Positions 8,415 through 16,453 of a stretch of DNA of 64,000 nt are shown here, one piece after another. Positions within the stretch are counted from its first letter, which is position 1; the number at the start of each line of letters is the position of its first letter. Below the pieces are notes generated by a model. The model was not told where the DNA came from. It did no database searches and saw nothing but the letters and a program-made list of their open reading frames with translations. Origin of the DNA: Burkholderia sp. NRF60-BP8 (lineage in GTDB: Bacteria; Pseudomonadota; Gammaproteobacteria; Burkholderiales; Burkholderiaceae); contig NZ_CP013374.1 in NCBI RefSeq assembly GCF_001522585.2, positions 787,422-851,421 on the forward strand, read 5' to 3'. The position numbers and the translations under genes are program-made.

Positions 8415-9608
8415 ATGAGCAATGCAGCGAAGGAAGTCGTGGTGGTGAGCGGTGTCCGTACCGCGATCGGCGATTTCGGCGGGAGCCTGAAGGATTTCTC
8501 GCCGACCGATCTCGGCGCGAAGGTGGTCGCCGAAGTGCTGGCGCGCGCGAACGTGCCGGGCGATTCGGTCGGCCATGTCGTGTTCGGCCACGTCGTGAAC
8601 ACCGAGCCGAAGGACATGTATCTCGCGCGCGTCGCGGCGATCAACGGCGGCGTCGCGCAGCACACGCCGGCGCTCACCGTGAACCGCCTGTGCGGCTCGG
8701 GCCTGCAGGCGATCGTGTCGGCCGCGCAGACGATCATGCTCGGCGACGCCGACGTCGCGATCGGCGGCGGTTCGGAGAGCATGAGCCGTGCGCCGTACAC
8801 CGTGCCGGCCGCGCGCTTCGGCCAGCGCATGGGCGATGCGAAGCTCGTCGACATGATGCTCGGCGCGCTGCACGACCCGTTCCAGACGATCCACATGGGC
8901 GTGACGGCCGAGAACGTCGCCCGCAAGTACGACATCTCGCGTGACGCGCAGGATGCGCTGGCGCTCGAATCGCATCGTCGCGCGGCGCGCGCGATCGCGG
9001 AAGGGCGCTTCAAGGATCAGATCCTGCCGATCTCGATCCGCACGAAGAAGGGCGAAGTCGCGTTCGACACCGACGAGCACGTGCGGCACGACGCGAGCGC
9101 GGACGATTTCACGAAGCTCAAGCCGGTGTTCGCGAAGGAAAACGGCACCGTGACCGCCGGCAACGCGTCGGGCATCAACGACGCGGCCGCTGCCGTGCTG
9201 ATGATGAGCGCGGACGCTGCGCGCGCGCAGGGCGTGAAGCCGCTCGCCCGCCTCGTCGCGTATGCGCACGCGGGCGTCGATCCTGCGTACATGGGCATCG
9301 GTCCGGTGCCGGCCACGCAGAAGGCGCTCGAACGCGCGGGCCTGAAGATCGCCGATCTCGACGTGATCGAAGCCAACGAGGCGTTCGCCGCGCAGGCCTG
9401 CGCGGTCACGCAGGAACTCGGCCTCGATCCCGCGAAGGTCAACCCGAACGGCTCGGGCATCTCGCTCGGTCACCCGATCGGCGCGACCGGCGCGCTGATC
9501 ACGGTGAAGGCGCTGTACGAACTGAAGCGTATCGGCGGCCGTTACGCGCTCGTGACGATGTGCATCGGCGGCGGCCAGGGGATTGCCGCGATCTTCGAGA
9601 ACATCTGA
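8415..9608 (+). CDS. Acetyl-CoA acetyltransferase / 3-ketoacyl-CoA thiolase (BktB-like)
   Basis: This 397-aa thiolase cleaves 3-ketoacyl-CoA with CoA, or condenses two acyl-CoAs in reverse. The nucleophilic Cys93 lies in NRLCGSGLQ. The other catalytic blocks [18 protein letters not shown] and CIGGGQG are intact. Length and motifs match the biosynthetic-type thiolases (PhaA/BktB/AtoB), so substrate range cannot be separated from short-chain acetyltransferase by sequence alone. It is the third gene of the beta-oxidation operon, 49 bp after ETF-QO, with a GGAGTGAGACG leader. Confidence 0.92.
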   Translation: MSNAAKEVVVVSGVRTAIGDFGGSLKDFSPTDLGAKVVAEVLARANVPGDSVGHVVFGHVVNTEPKDMYLARVAAINGGVAQHTPALTVNRLCGSGLQAIVSAAQTIMLGDADVAIGGGSESMSRAPYTVPAARFGQRMGDAKLVDMMLGALHDPFQTIHMGVTAENVARKYDISRDAQDALALESHRRAARAIAEGRFKDQILPISIRTKKGEVAFDTDEHVRHDASADDFTKLKPVFAKENGTVTAGNASGINDAAAAVLMMSADAARAQGVKPLARLVAYAHAGVDPAYMGIGPVPATQKALERAGLKIADLDVIEANEAFAAQACAVTQELGLDPAKVNPNGSGISLGHPIGATGALITVKALYELKRIGGRYALVTMCIGGGQGIAAIFENI

Positions 9609-9646
9609 TAATCGACCGCTCGGCATCCGAATACACAGGAATCGTC

Positions 9647-10501
9647 ATGACCATCGAAACCGTCGGCGTCGTAGGCGCCGGAACCATGGGCAACGGCATT
9701 GCGCAAACCGCGGCCGTTGCCGGACTGAACGTCGTGATGATCGACGTCAGCGACGCCGCGCTCGACAAGGGCCTCGCGACGCTGAAGGGCAGCCTCGAGC
9801 GGCTCGTGTCGAAGGACAAGCTCGACGCGGCCGCGCGCGATGCGGCGCTCGCGCGCATCGCGACGTCGACCGACTACGCGAAGCTCGCGGCGGTCGACAT
9901 CGTGATCGAAGCGGCGACCGAGAACGTCGAGTTGAAGGGCCGCATCCTGAAGCAGATCGAGTCGGTCGCGCGGCCCGACGCGATCATCGCGACCAATACG
10001 TCGTCGATCTCGATCACCGCGCTCGCGGCGCCGCTTGCCGATCCGTCGCGTTTCCTCGGCATGCATTTCTTCAACCCGGTGCCGCTGATGCCGCTCGTCG
10101 AGATCATCCGCGGGCTGCAGACGAGCGACGCGACCGCGTCGGCCGTGCGCGCGCTGACCGAGCGTTTCGACAAATCGCCGATCGGCGTGCGCAATTCGCC
10201 GGGCTTCGTCGTGAACCGGATCCTGGTGCCGATGATCAACGAAGCGTTCTTCGTGCTGGCCGAAGGTATCGCGTCGGCCGAGGAGATCGACGCGGGGATG
10301 AAGCTCGGCGCGAACCACCCGATCGGGCCGCTCGCGCTGGCCGACCTCGTCGGGCTCGACGTGTGCCTCGCGGTGATGGACGTGTTCCTGAAGGACTTCG
10401 GGGATCCGAAGTATCGCGCGTGCCCGCTGCTGCGCGAGATGGTGTCGGCGGGGCGCCTCGGGCGGAAGACGGGACGCGGGGTGTACGACTACGGCAAGTA
10501 A
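9647..10501 (+). CDS. 3-hydroxybutyryl-CoA / 3-hydroxyacyl-CoA dehydrogenase
   Basis: This 284-aa single-function NAD-dependent enzyme oxidises L-3-hydroxyacyl-CoA to 3-ketoacyl-CoA, the step before the upstream thiolase. The N-terminal Rossmann motif [14 protein letters not shown] is at residues 7-20. The catalytic [13 protein letters not shown] segment follows, then the C-terminal helical domain with [11 protein letters not shown] and the ending [13 protein letters not shown]. The length equals PaaH/Hbd-type enzymes and there is no enoyl-CoA hydratase domain. The ATG at 9647 follows ACAGGA. An upstream open frame is only an extension into the thiolase gene. It is the last gene of the operon and is followed by a strong hairpin. 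Confidence 0.93.
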   Translation: MTIETVGVVGAGTMGNGIAQTAAVAGLNVVMIDVSDAALDKGLATLKGSLERLVSKDKLDAAARDAALARIATSTDYAKLAAVDIVIEAATENVELKGRILKQIESVARPDAIIATNTSSISITALAAPLADPSRFLGMHFFNPVPLMPLVEIIRGLQTSDATASAVRALTERFDKSPIGVRNSPGFVVNRILVPMINEAFFVLAEGIASAEEIDAGMKLGANHPIGPLALADLVGLDVCLAVMDVFLKDFGDPKYRACPLLREMVSAGRLGRKTGRGVYDYGK

Positions 10502-10525
10502 GCGGCGCATCGGTGCCTCTTCGCG

Positions 10526-10545
10526 CGGCCGCCTTCGGGCGGCCG
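10526..10545. terminator. UUCG-loop hairpin between convergent genes
   Basis: CGGCCGCC, a TTCG loop and GGCGGCCG form a perfect 8-bp stem 24 bp after the hydroxyacyl-CoA dehydrogenase stop and 28 bp from the end of the convergent TetR gene. There is no long U tract. The cUUCGg tetraloop makes it very stable and able to work in both directions. Confidence 0.75.
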
Positions 10546-10573
10546 TGTGCATTGTGTGGCACGCGCGGCGGGA

Positions 10574-11236
10574 TTACGCGTCGAGTATCGACAGGTCGCG
10601 CGGCAACGCGCGCTTGAACATCGACAGAAGCTGCCGCGCCGCCTTCGGCGGCAACGTGATCGCATGGCGCACGGCCGCCGCGATCTGGATCATCATCAGT
10701 TCCGCGAATGCGCTGCGTTGCGCGCGGGTCGTGTCGGGCGCGACTTCCGCCAGCGCATCCGCGAACAGCCCGGCCAGGAATTCGCCGTCCGCGCGATCCA
10801 GTTCCTGCAGCGCGCGATCGGCCTGCGTCGCGCGCCAGATGTCGCGCATCAGCGGCTCGTCGACGAACATCCGGTAGTAGCTGTCCGTGATGCGTGCGAG
10901 CGTGCCGTGCAGGTCGTCGAGCGTCTTCATCGTGGCGAGATCGCGCCGCACGCAGTCGTGGCCAACCTCGTTGTAGCGCTCCGCGAGCGTGCCGATCACG
11001 GCCGCCTTGTCCGGAAAGTACTGATACAGCGACCCGAACGAAATGCCCGTGCGTTCGACGATGTCGCTCATCCGGAACGCGTCGCAACCTTTCTCGATCA
11101 TCACTTCCGATGCGCACGCGAGGATGCGCTCGAACCGCTCGCGGCTGCGCTGCTGCGTCGGTACCAGCCGCGCACGCGCCGGCGCGTCCGCCGCCGTGTC
11201 GGGCTCGTCGCTCTGCCCCGATTTTTGCCGGCCCAT
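10574..11236 (-). CDS. TetR-family transcriptional regulator
   Basis: The product is 220 aa. The N-terminal TetR helix-turn-helix domain spans roughly residues 28-75 (RFERILACASEVMIEKGCDAF, MSDIVERTGISFGSLYQYFPDK), with a typical ligand-binding helical domain behind it. It is divergent from the NmrA-like gene at 11333 across 96 bp that contains a promoter-like TTGACG and two copies of a GCGAGA-N10-GTGTTTTT block, so autoregulation and control of the neighbour are likely. The ligand is unknown. Confidence 0.9.
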   Translation of the reverse strand: MGRQKSGQSDEPDTAADAPARARLVPTQQRSRERFERILACASEVMIEKGCDAFRMSDIVERTGISFGSLYQYFPDKAAVIGTLAERYNEVGHDCVRRDLATMKTLDDLHGTLARITDSYYRMFVDEPLMRDIWRATQADRALQELDRADGEFLAGLFADALAEVAPDTTRAQRSAFAELMMIQIAAAVRHAITLPPKAARQLLSMFKRALPRDLSILDA

Positions 11237-11253
11237 GCCGCCTCCCGAAAAAC

Positions 11254-11315
11254 TTGACGTTATTAATGCGAGAGTCTATCGTGTTTTTAAAACGCGAGAC
11301 ATTCTCGTGTTTTTT
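11254..11315 (+). promoter_or_regulatory. Promoter with tandem operator-like blocks in the TetR/NmrA intergenic region
   Basis: TTGACG (11254-11259) and TATCGT (11277-11282), 17 bp apart, make a plausible sigma70 promoter toward the NmrA-like gene. Two related 22-bp blocks start at 11268 and 11294, exactly 26 bp apart, each reading GCGAGA...TCGTGTTTTT. The second contains the inverted repeat CGAGA-CAT-TCTCG. The overlap with the -10 region fits repression by the divergent TetR protein. The element assignment is inference. Confidence 0.5.
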
Positions 11316-11332
11316 TCAAAAAGGAGACGCAC

Positions 11333-12157
11333 ATGTCGGCACTTCCCATTCTCATCGTCGGCGGTTCGGGCAAGACGGGCGCCCGCGTCGATGCCCGGCT
11401 GCGCACGCGCGGCCTCGCGACGCGACCGGTGTCGCGCACGTCGGCGGTGCGCTTCGACTGGACGGCGCCCGACACCTGGCCGGCCGCGCTCGATGGCGTG
11501 TCGGCCGCTTACGTGACCTATCAGCCCGATCTGGCCGTCGACGGTGCGGCGGACGCGATCGCCGGATTCGCGCGGCTCGCGCGGGAGCGCGGCGTCGAGC
11601 GCGTGGTGCTGCTGTCCGGGCGCGGCGAGCCGCGTGCGCAGGCCGCCGAGGCTGCGCTGCAGGCGTCGGGCGTAGGCTGGGGTGTCGTGCGTGCAAGCTG
11701 GTTCAACCAGAACTTCTCCGAAGGCTATCTGCTCGACGGCGTGCTGGCCGGCGAAGTCGTGCTACCGGCCGGCGCGGTGCCCGAGCCGTTCGTCGATGCG
11801 GACGACATCGCGGACGTGGCCGTGGCCGCGCTCACCGATGCGCGGTTCGCGGACCGTGTGATCGAGGTCACGGGCCCGCGCGCACTGACGTTCGCCGAAG
11901 CGGTCGGCGAAATCGCACGGGCTGCCGGGCGGCCGATCGCCTATCGCGAGATTGCGCACGACGCGTTCGTCGCGGGGCTGCGCGAGGCCGGCGTACCGGC
12001 GCCGATCGTCGCGCTGCTCGACGACCTGTTCGACGTGGTGCTCGACGGACGCAACAGCGCGGTGACGCACGGCGTCGAGGCCACCCTCGGGCGCCCGGCG
12101 CGCGATTTCGCCGACTATGCGCGTGCGGCCGCCGCGACCGGCGTGTGGAACGCCTGA
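11333..12157 (+). CDS. NmrA-like NAD(P)-binding protein
   Basis: This 274-aa Rossmann-fold protein of the atypical short-chain dehydrogenase (NmrA/ergot-type) group has the dinucleotide motif ILIVGGSGKTGARV at residues 6-19. A conserved VRASWFNQNFSEG block lies near residue 120. The usual catalytic Tyr-x-x-x-Lys is not obvious, which is common in this group. An AAGGAGACGCACATG start gives a clear ribosome site. In related genomes this type of gene is typically followed by a DUF1772 gene. Here a toxin-antitoxin module stands between it and a DUF1772 fragment. Substrate unknown. Confidence 0.8.
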   Translation: MSALPILIVGGSGKTGARVDARLRTRGLATRPVSRTSAVRFDWTAPDTWPAALDGVSAAYVTYQPDLAVDGAADAIAGFARLARERGVERVVLLSGRGEPRAQAAEAALQASGVGWGVVRASWFNQNFSEGYLLDGVLAGEVVLPAGAVPEPFVDADDIADVAVAALTDARFADRVIEVTGPRALTFAEAVGEIARAAGRPIAYREIAHDAFVAGLREAGVPAPIVALLDDLFDVVLDGRNSAVTHGVEATLGRPARDFADYARAAAATGVWNA

Positions 12158-12270
12158 CCGTGATCGTGTTCGTGACTTCAGCGTTGTTGTGAGCGGCCAA
12201 GTTCTTGATTTTCCATGGGGCCAAAGACATCTTTTTCGGCGAGCCGATCTGTCGAAATGACGGCGGTCGA

Positions 12271-12303
12271 TGCGTGGATTACGTATAATACGTATTCCAC
12301 GCA
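12271..12303. promoter_or_regulatory. 33-bp operator palindrome over the -10 element of the toxin-antitoxin promoter
   Basis: The arms TGCGTGGA (12271-12278) and TCCACGCA (12296-12303) are perfect complements, and two TACGTA blocks (12280-12285 and 12289-12294) lie symmetrically inside. Only the TAA centre and one base pair on each side break the symmetry. The centre contains TATAAT (12284-12289), an exact -10 hexamer. Antitoxins of this class bind such palindromes to repress their own operon, and the gene starts 13 bp further on after CAGGAGG. Confidence 0.8.
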
Positions 12304-12315
12304 CAGGAGGCCGCC

Positions 12316-12570
12316 ATGCCGACCATCACCGCCACAGAACTGGCTCGCCATACCCGCCAGATCCTCGATCAGGTCGCCCAGCGTCGCGAAACGATCGTGG
12401 TCGAACGCAATCAGACGGTGATCGCCCGTCTGGTGCCCGCCGAGCCCATGATGCGTGCTGCCGAAGCACTCGCCGATTTGCCAGTGAGCCTGGGCGCCGA
12501 GGACGCGGCACGCTGGCTGCGCGACAGCCGCGAAGGCTTCGAAGACGGGGTGCGTGACCCATGGGCATGA
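12316..12570 (+). CDS. Type II antitoxin, Phd/YefM-like
   Basis: This 84-aa protein opens with an N-terminal Phd/YefM-type DNA-binding fold (ITATELARHTRQILDQVAQ, then a strand with ETIVVERNQTVIARLVP). The acidic C-terminal tail (GAEDAARWLRDSREGFED) fits a toxin-wrapping helix. A GGAGG ribosome site precedes the ATG, and the 3' end overlaps the toxin start by 10 bp. It is expected to neutralise the PIN toxin and repress the operon through the palindrome at 12271-12303. Confidence 0.88.
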   Translation: MPTITATELARHTRQILDQVAQRRETIVVERNQTVIARLVPAEPMMRAAEALADLPVSLGAEDAARWLRDSREGFEDGVRDPWA

Positions 12571-12983
12571 TCATCGATAGCTGCGTGTGGGTCGGGCTCG
12601 CCGGCGGCACGGTCGAATCTCGCGCCGTGATCGACACTGCCGGTGATGCGCCGGTGTTTATCTCGACCATCTCCCTGGGCGAACTGGCGTTCGGCGTGCA
12701 GGCCTGCGCAGACGCTGCGGAGCGCGCGCGTCGAGCTGCGTATCTGCGCCAGCTCGAGCGGCGGCCGGTACTCGACGTCACGCGTCATACCGCAGCCGCG
12801 TTCGGGGTGCTTGCCGCCGCCGTCAAGCAGGCCGGCCGCTCGCCACGTCCGCGTTACAACGACCTGTGGATTGCCGCGCAGGCGATCGAGCGAGGCTATA
12901 CGTTGATGACGCTGAATGTGGCGGATTTTGCCGACCTCCCGGGTCTTACGGTGCGAGTACCGCAAACGTCAGCATCGGCGTGA
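12561..12983 (+). CDS. PIN-domain toxin, VapC-like ribonuclease
   Basis: This 140-aa single PIN domain belongs to a family that cleaves RNA, often tRNA or rRNA, with Mg2+. The four acidic residues are present: Asp6 (IIDSCVW), Glu41 (SLGELAFG), Asp101 (YNDLWIAAQA) and Asp122 (NVADF). The start overlaps the antitoxin gene by 10 bp, so translation is coupled. The module interrupts the expected NmrA-DUF1772 gene order. The RNA target is unknown. Confidence 0.88.
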   Translation: MGMIIDSCVWVGLAGGTVESRAVIDTAGDAPVFISTISLGELAFGVQACADAAERARRAAYLRQLERRPVLDVTRHTAAAFGVLAAAVKQAGRSPRPRYNDLWIAAQAIERGYTLMTLNVADFADLPGLTVRVPQTSASA

Positions 12984-13038
12984 TTGACCTCAAGCTGTGC
13001 GTGTCGCGTACGCGATGCCCACTTTTTGAGGCGCCGTG

Positions 13039-13296
13039 ATGAATCTGGAAGCAGTCGGCGACCGATCCGGACCGCGGGGCTTGCCAGGTGTGCTGTACGT
13101 GTTCGGCATGTTCGCGGTGACGCTGGCCGTCAACGTGCCGCTCAACGATGCGCTCGCCGCGGCCGATCCGGCCACGACGCACGGCGCGGCGCTGTGGGCG
13201 CGCTACCTGCACGACTGGACGAGGTGGAATCACGTGCGCACGATGGCGTCGGCGGCCGCGTGCGTGTCTTTTATCGCAGGGATTGCGGCGCGGTAG
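13039..13296 (+). pseudogene. DUF1772 (anthrone-oxygenase-like) membrane protein, C-terminal fragment
   Basis: The 85 residues match the second half of DUF1772 proteins. They have two hydrophobic helices (LPGVLYVFGMFAVTLAVN, and one ending VSFIAGIAAR) around the family signature NVPLNDAL and the block WARYLHDWTRWNHVRTM. Full-length members have about 155-160 residues and four membrane helices, so the first half is missing. An in-frame stop at 13027-13029 closes the frame just upstream, and the toxin gene ends at 12983. It could still be translated from the ATG at 13039 or GTG at 13036, but a working enzyme is unlikely. Confidence 0.7.
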
Positions 13297-13315
13297 CGCT
13301 GCGCCGATCCGCGCG

Positions 13316-14173
13316 CTACAGCAACCGCTCGGAGAGCACGCGGAACGCGACGTCGGGAACGACGAAGCACATCGGCTCGCCGGTGGCGCCGATGCGTGCG
13401 AGGAAGTCGCTCTCGCCCACGGGGCCGACCGTCTTCAGCGGCCGGACGGCGTCGACGTCGATCGGCAGGTCGATCGACGCGTACGCAAGGCGGTCGCAGT
13501 CTGCGACGTGCGCGATCGCCGAGTGCTGCAGCGACACGGACGCGACGGCATCGCGCCAGTCCCTGAAGAACGGCGCGAACGCGTCGGGCAGCGTTCGATC
13601 GTCCGACGCTTGCGCCGTGCAGCGGAAGTCGGGCGCGCTGCCGCCGCTTCCCGCCAGCAGCGTGTCGTAGCGTCCGTCGCGTACCGTATGCGTAAAGGGC
13701 CGCGCGAGATGCGACGGCAGCGCGTCGCTGAAAAGCCGGCTGCCGAGCGCATAGAGCGGGTGGTCGAACACGTTCTTCACGAACAGCACGGTGCGCTCCG
13801 CCGGCGCGCCGTCCGGCAGCGCGTCGACGTAGAGTCGCCAGTTGCTCTGCAGCGGCGACGGAAAGACGCGCCGCAGCGGACCGGCGAGCCGCGGACCGAA
13901 GTGCCGGTGCCGGTAGGTGAGTGTTGTAAACAGCGTGCGGCCGCCGCGGCTCGCGAGCGTGACGCCGCGCGGCACGAGGTGTGCGACGGCCGCGACATCG
14001 ACGACCCACGTGCAATACACGACATGTTCGACGTCGCTCGCGAGCTGCAGGAACGGTAGCCGCGACAGCAGCGTGCGGCGTGCGCGCAGCAGCGAGCCGC
14101 TCGCGACGATCCGGTTGGCGATCCGGCCGGCGAGGCCGGTGGACGGGTAAACGAAGGCGTTATCGTAGCGCAT
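13316..14173 (-). CDS. DUF2071-like conserved protein
   Basis: The product is about 285 aa. A conserved block near residue 55 (VVDVAAVAHLVPRGVTLA, with LFTTLTYRHRHFGP) resembles the DUF2071/YqjF group, whose fold is related to acetoacetate decarboxylase. No catalytic residue can be assigned. The ATG at 14173 gives MRYDNAF. An ATG nine bases upstream (14182) is equally possible and neither has a strong ribosome site. It converges on the DUF1772 fragment with 19 bp between them. Function unknown. Confidence 0.6.
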   Translation of the reverse strand: MRYDNAFVYPSTGLAGRIANRIVASGSLLRARRTLLSRLPFLQLASDVEHVVYCTWVVDVAAVAHLVPRGVTLASRGGRTLFTTLTYRHRHFGPRLAGPLRRVFPSPLQSNWRLYVDALPDGAPAERTVLFVKNVFDHPLYALGSRLFSDALPSHLARPFTHTVRDGRYDTLLAGSGGSAPDFRCTAQASDDRTLPDAFAPFFRDWRDAVASVSLQHSAIAHVADCDRLAYASIDLPIDVDAVRPLKTVGPVGESDFLARIGATGEPMCFVVPDVAFRVLSERLL

Positions 14174-14445
14174 GGGCGGCATTGTGCCGGGCTTGTCGCG
14201 TGCGCGGAAGAGGGGGCAGCGTCGTTGGCCGAACCGCGTGCGGTTGCCGGGCGCCGCCGTAAGGTGCTGCTCGTGCGATGGATTCCGCCGGCCGGTCTTC
14301 ACGCGTGACGTACGCGTGCGGATGATCGATCGCAATCGGCGTTTCGGATCGAATGCGGATGTCGGCGCGCCGGAATCGACGGAAAAATTGCCGTCGACCC
14401 GCACGTACCGGAGATGTGGCAGCGCTCCAGCGATCCCGCCACGAT
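14174..14445. other. Intergenic region with the first 32-bp repeat
   Basis: This 272-bp gap has no convincing gene. It holds one copy (14289-14320) of a 32-bp repeat whose second copy is at 15576-15607, on the other side of the PhyH gene. Open frames here do not look coding. Confidence 0.45.
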
Positions 14446-15607
14446 TCATTCCGGCCCGGGTTCGTGCATCCGTTGCCGCGACACGCTCAACCAACGCGCG
14501 ATCCTGCCGCCCGCGAGTTGCCACTCGAACGGATTGCGGAAGTCGAACGTGTACAGCTCGCGTCGAAGGTACGGCCAGCACCCCCGTAGACTCCGGGACA
14601 CCCGCGCGCGCTCGATGCGCGAGGGCCGCCACGTGTCGTGCCAGGGGAAGTTCGTCGCGATACTCGAGCGCCGTCGCGGCAACCGGAAATTGAGCGCATA
14701 CGCGTACCGCGGCTGGTCCGAGAAGTTGGCCCCCGCGGCATGCAGCGTGCGCCCCGCATGCACGGTGCAGTCTCCCGGCATCAACGGACACGCCACGGCG
14801 CGCGCCGGATCGAATCCGCCGACACACTCGAGTCCATGGGCGGTCACGTCGCCCCCGAGCGGTGCATGCGGAAGGACGTCGTACCGATGCGATCCGGGGA
14901 TGAACTGCATGCACCCGTTGTCGATCGACACGGCTTGCAACGGAATCCAGAAGTTGATTTCGCGATGGTCGATGCGCGCGTCGGTAAACGCGTCGTCCTG
15001 ATGCCAGGGCGTTACGGTGTCCGTATGCGCCTGCTTCAGGAAAAAACTGTCGCCGGCGAAACGAACGTTCGGGCCTAGCAGCGTCTTGGCGATATCGAAC
15101 GCGGCGCGGCGGATACGGAGCCTCGATAGCCGACGCTCGAAATAGGATGCCCAGTGGAGTTGGAGAAGTTGAGGTTCGAAATCGCGCCCGTTCGACTCGG
15201 GATAGAAATCGAACATCAGGCCCTCGGCGTAGCCCGTGCGGCCGCCGAGCAGACGATGGCCGATTTCGCGCAAGTCTTCGATCTCCGAGGTGTCGATCAG
15301 CCCGTTGATGACCGCAAAGCCGTCGTGATGGAACCGGGACCGAAGATGGGCTTGCATTGGAGCCTTGACGATGAGTTCACGGATCGCGAAGCGATGCAGA
15401 CGGCCTCTCTTTCGATTTTCGTATTTTCGCGCGGGACGCTTCTGTTCGATATCTTACGTTGATTGCCGACGGCGGAGCGGCCGACGAGGCGTCTGCGGGT
15501 GTCCGGCGACCTGGCCGCGCGGGCGCGCACTCGCCGGGCGACGCGGCATGGTCGGGCTCGCGCGAGGTATTTCGACGGCCGGTCTCGACGCGTGACGCAC
15601 GTGCGCG
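14289..15607 (+). repeat. Pair of 32-bp direct repeats flanking the PhyH gene
   Basis: The copies are 14289-14320 and 15576-15607, both on the plus strand, identical at 27 of 32 positions by my count. They share CGGCCGGTCT and ACGCGTGACG blocks. The PhyH gene lies between them. They may be remains of a recombination or insertion event, or members of a dispersed intergenic repeat. Confidence 0.5.
14446..15357 (-). CDS. Phytanoyl-CoA dioxygenase (PhyH) family oxygenase
   Basis: This 303-aa protein is a non-haem Fe(II)/2-oxoglutarate-dependent oxygenase. The metal triad is visible as HQD in TPWHQDDAF near residue 118 and a distal histidine in VHAGRTLHAAG near 210. The following arginine (QPRYAYALNFRL) should bind 2-oxoglutarate. 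PhyH members hydroxylate varied small molecules, so the substrate is open. The sequence upstream of the start, and parts of the gene, are less GC-rich than the surroundings, and the 32-bp repeats flank it. Both hint at acquisition. No operon partner is adjacent. Confidence 0.82.
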   Translation of the reverse strand: MQAHLRSRFHHDGFAVINGLIDTSEIEDLREIGHRLLGGRTGYAEGLMFDFYPESNGRDFEPQLLQLHWASYFERRLSRLRIRRAAFDIAKTLLGPNVRFAGDSFFLKQAHTDTVTPWHQDDAFTDARIDHREINFWIPLQAVSIDNGCMQFIPGSHRYDVLPHAPLGGDVTAHGLECVGGFDPARAVACPLMPGDCTVHAGRTLHAAGANFSDQPRYAYALNFRLPRRRSSIATNFPWHDTWRPSRIERARVSRSLRGCWPYLRRELYTFDFRNPFEWQLAGGRIARWLSVSRQRMHEPGPE

Positions 15608-15626
15608 AAAGCCGGCCGTTCGCGCG
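15358..15626. other. Intergenic region with lower-GC patch and second 32-bp repeat
   Basis: This 269-bp gap lies between the PhyH start and the deoC stop. The part nearest PhyH (15400-15460) is clearly lower in GC (TTTCGATTTTCGTATTTTCG) and probably holds the PhyH promoter. The second 32-bp repeat lies at 15576-15607. No gene is seen. Confidence 0.45.
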
Positions 15627-16307
15627 TCAGTACCCCGACCCGCCGCCGCCCTGATCCGTGACGATCGCCACCCCCGAACTCGTGCCGAGCCGGGTCGCGC
15701 CGGCCTCGAGCATCGCGAGCGCGGCCGCGCGGTCGCGCACGCCGCCCGACGCCTTCACGCCGAGCGTCGGCCCGACCGTGCGGCGCATCAGCGAGACATC
15801 CGCGAGCGTCGCGCCGCCATGGCCGAACCCGGTCGACGTCTTCACGAACGCGACGCCGAGATCGCGGCACATCTCGCACACGCGCACCTTCTCGTCGTCG
15901 GTCAACAATCCCGTTTCGAGGATCACCTTGAGCGGCACCGTGCCGCAGGCGCGGTGCACGGCGTCGATGTCGGCCTTCACGTCGTCGACGCGGCCGCTCT
16001 TCAGCGCGCCGATGTTGATCACCATGTCGATCTCGCCGGCGCCCGCCGCGATCGCGGCGGTGGCTTCGAATGCCTTCGCAGCGGACAGCCCCGCGCCGAG
16101 CGGAAAGCCGACCACGGCACAGACGAGCACGCCGGTATCGGCCAGTTCGCGCGCGGCGAGCGGCACGTTCGCCGAATTCACGCAGACCGAGTAAAAGCGA
16201 TGCTCGGCCGCCTGGCGGCAGAGTTCGCGGATCTGCGCGTCGCTCGCGTCGGGCGCGAGCAGCGTGTGATCGATGGTTTGGGCGAGTTGGGCGTTGGAAA
16301 GCGGCAT
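15627..16307 (-). CDS. deoC: Deoxyribose-phosphate aldolase
   Basis: This 226-aa class I aldolase splits 2-deoxyribose 5-phosphate into glyceraldehyde 3-phosphate and acetaldehyde. The Schiff-base lysine is Lys156 in FVKTSTGFG. The partner residues Asp94 (EIDMVINIG) and Lys185 ([10 protein letters not shown]) are intact. The start is the ATG of MPLSNAQL at 16307. It is divergent from the DeoR-type repressor at 16454. With the permease, epimerase and kinase at 17.3-20.7 kb it makes a complete route for deoxyribose use. Confidence 0.93.
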   Translation of the reverse strand: MPLSNAQLAQTIDHTLLAPDASDAQIRELCRQAAEHRFYSVCVNSANVPLAARELADTGVLVCAVVGFPLGAGLSAAKAFEATAAIAAGAGEIDMVINIGALKSGRVDDVKADIDAVHRACGTVPLKVILETGLLTDDEKVRVCEMCRDLGVAFVKTSTGFGHGGATLADVSLMRRTVGPTLGVKASGGVRDRAAALAMLEAGATRLGTSSGVAIVTDQGGGGSGY

Positions 16308-16354
16308 GTGTCAGGACTCCACGGATCGTGTGCGGAAAGGGCACACGGAAAGTT

Positions 16355-16368
16355 GATGTTTTCACATC
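16355..16368. promoter_or_regulatory. Candidate DeoR-type operator in the deoC/repressor intergenic region
   Basis: GATGT-TTTC-ACATC is an inverted repeat midway between the divergent deoC and deoR-type genes. It contains TTTTCACAT, which is repeated at the operator-like palindrome in front of the sugar-kinase gene (20739-20751). The shared core suggests that one repressor acts at both places. Confidence 0.45.
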
Positions 16369-16453
16369 GGTTTGTTACAAATACGACATTCCGGCCGGGC
16401 CTGCGCGCCCGGCACGACGAGCGACTCACGCGACGGGCACGCAGGATACAGGC

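Noticed and set aside
4769..9013. A 1414-codon open frame on the minus strand across the beta-oxidation operon
   Set aside because: High GC3 removes stops on the complementary strand. The composition is dominated by Arg, His and Ala, and real enzymes are encoded opposite.
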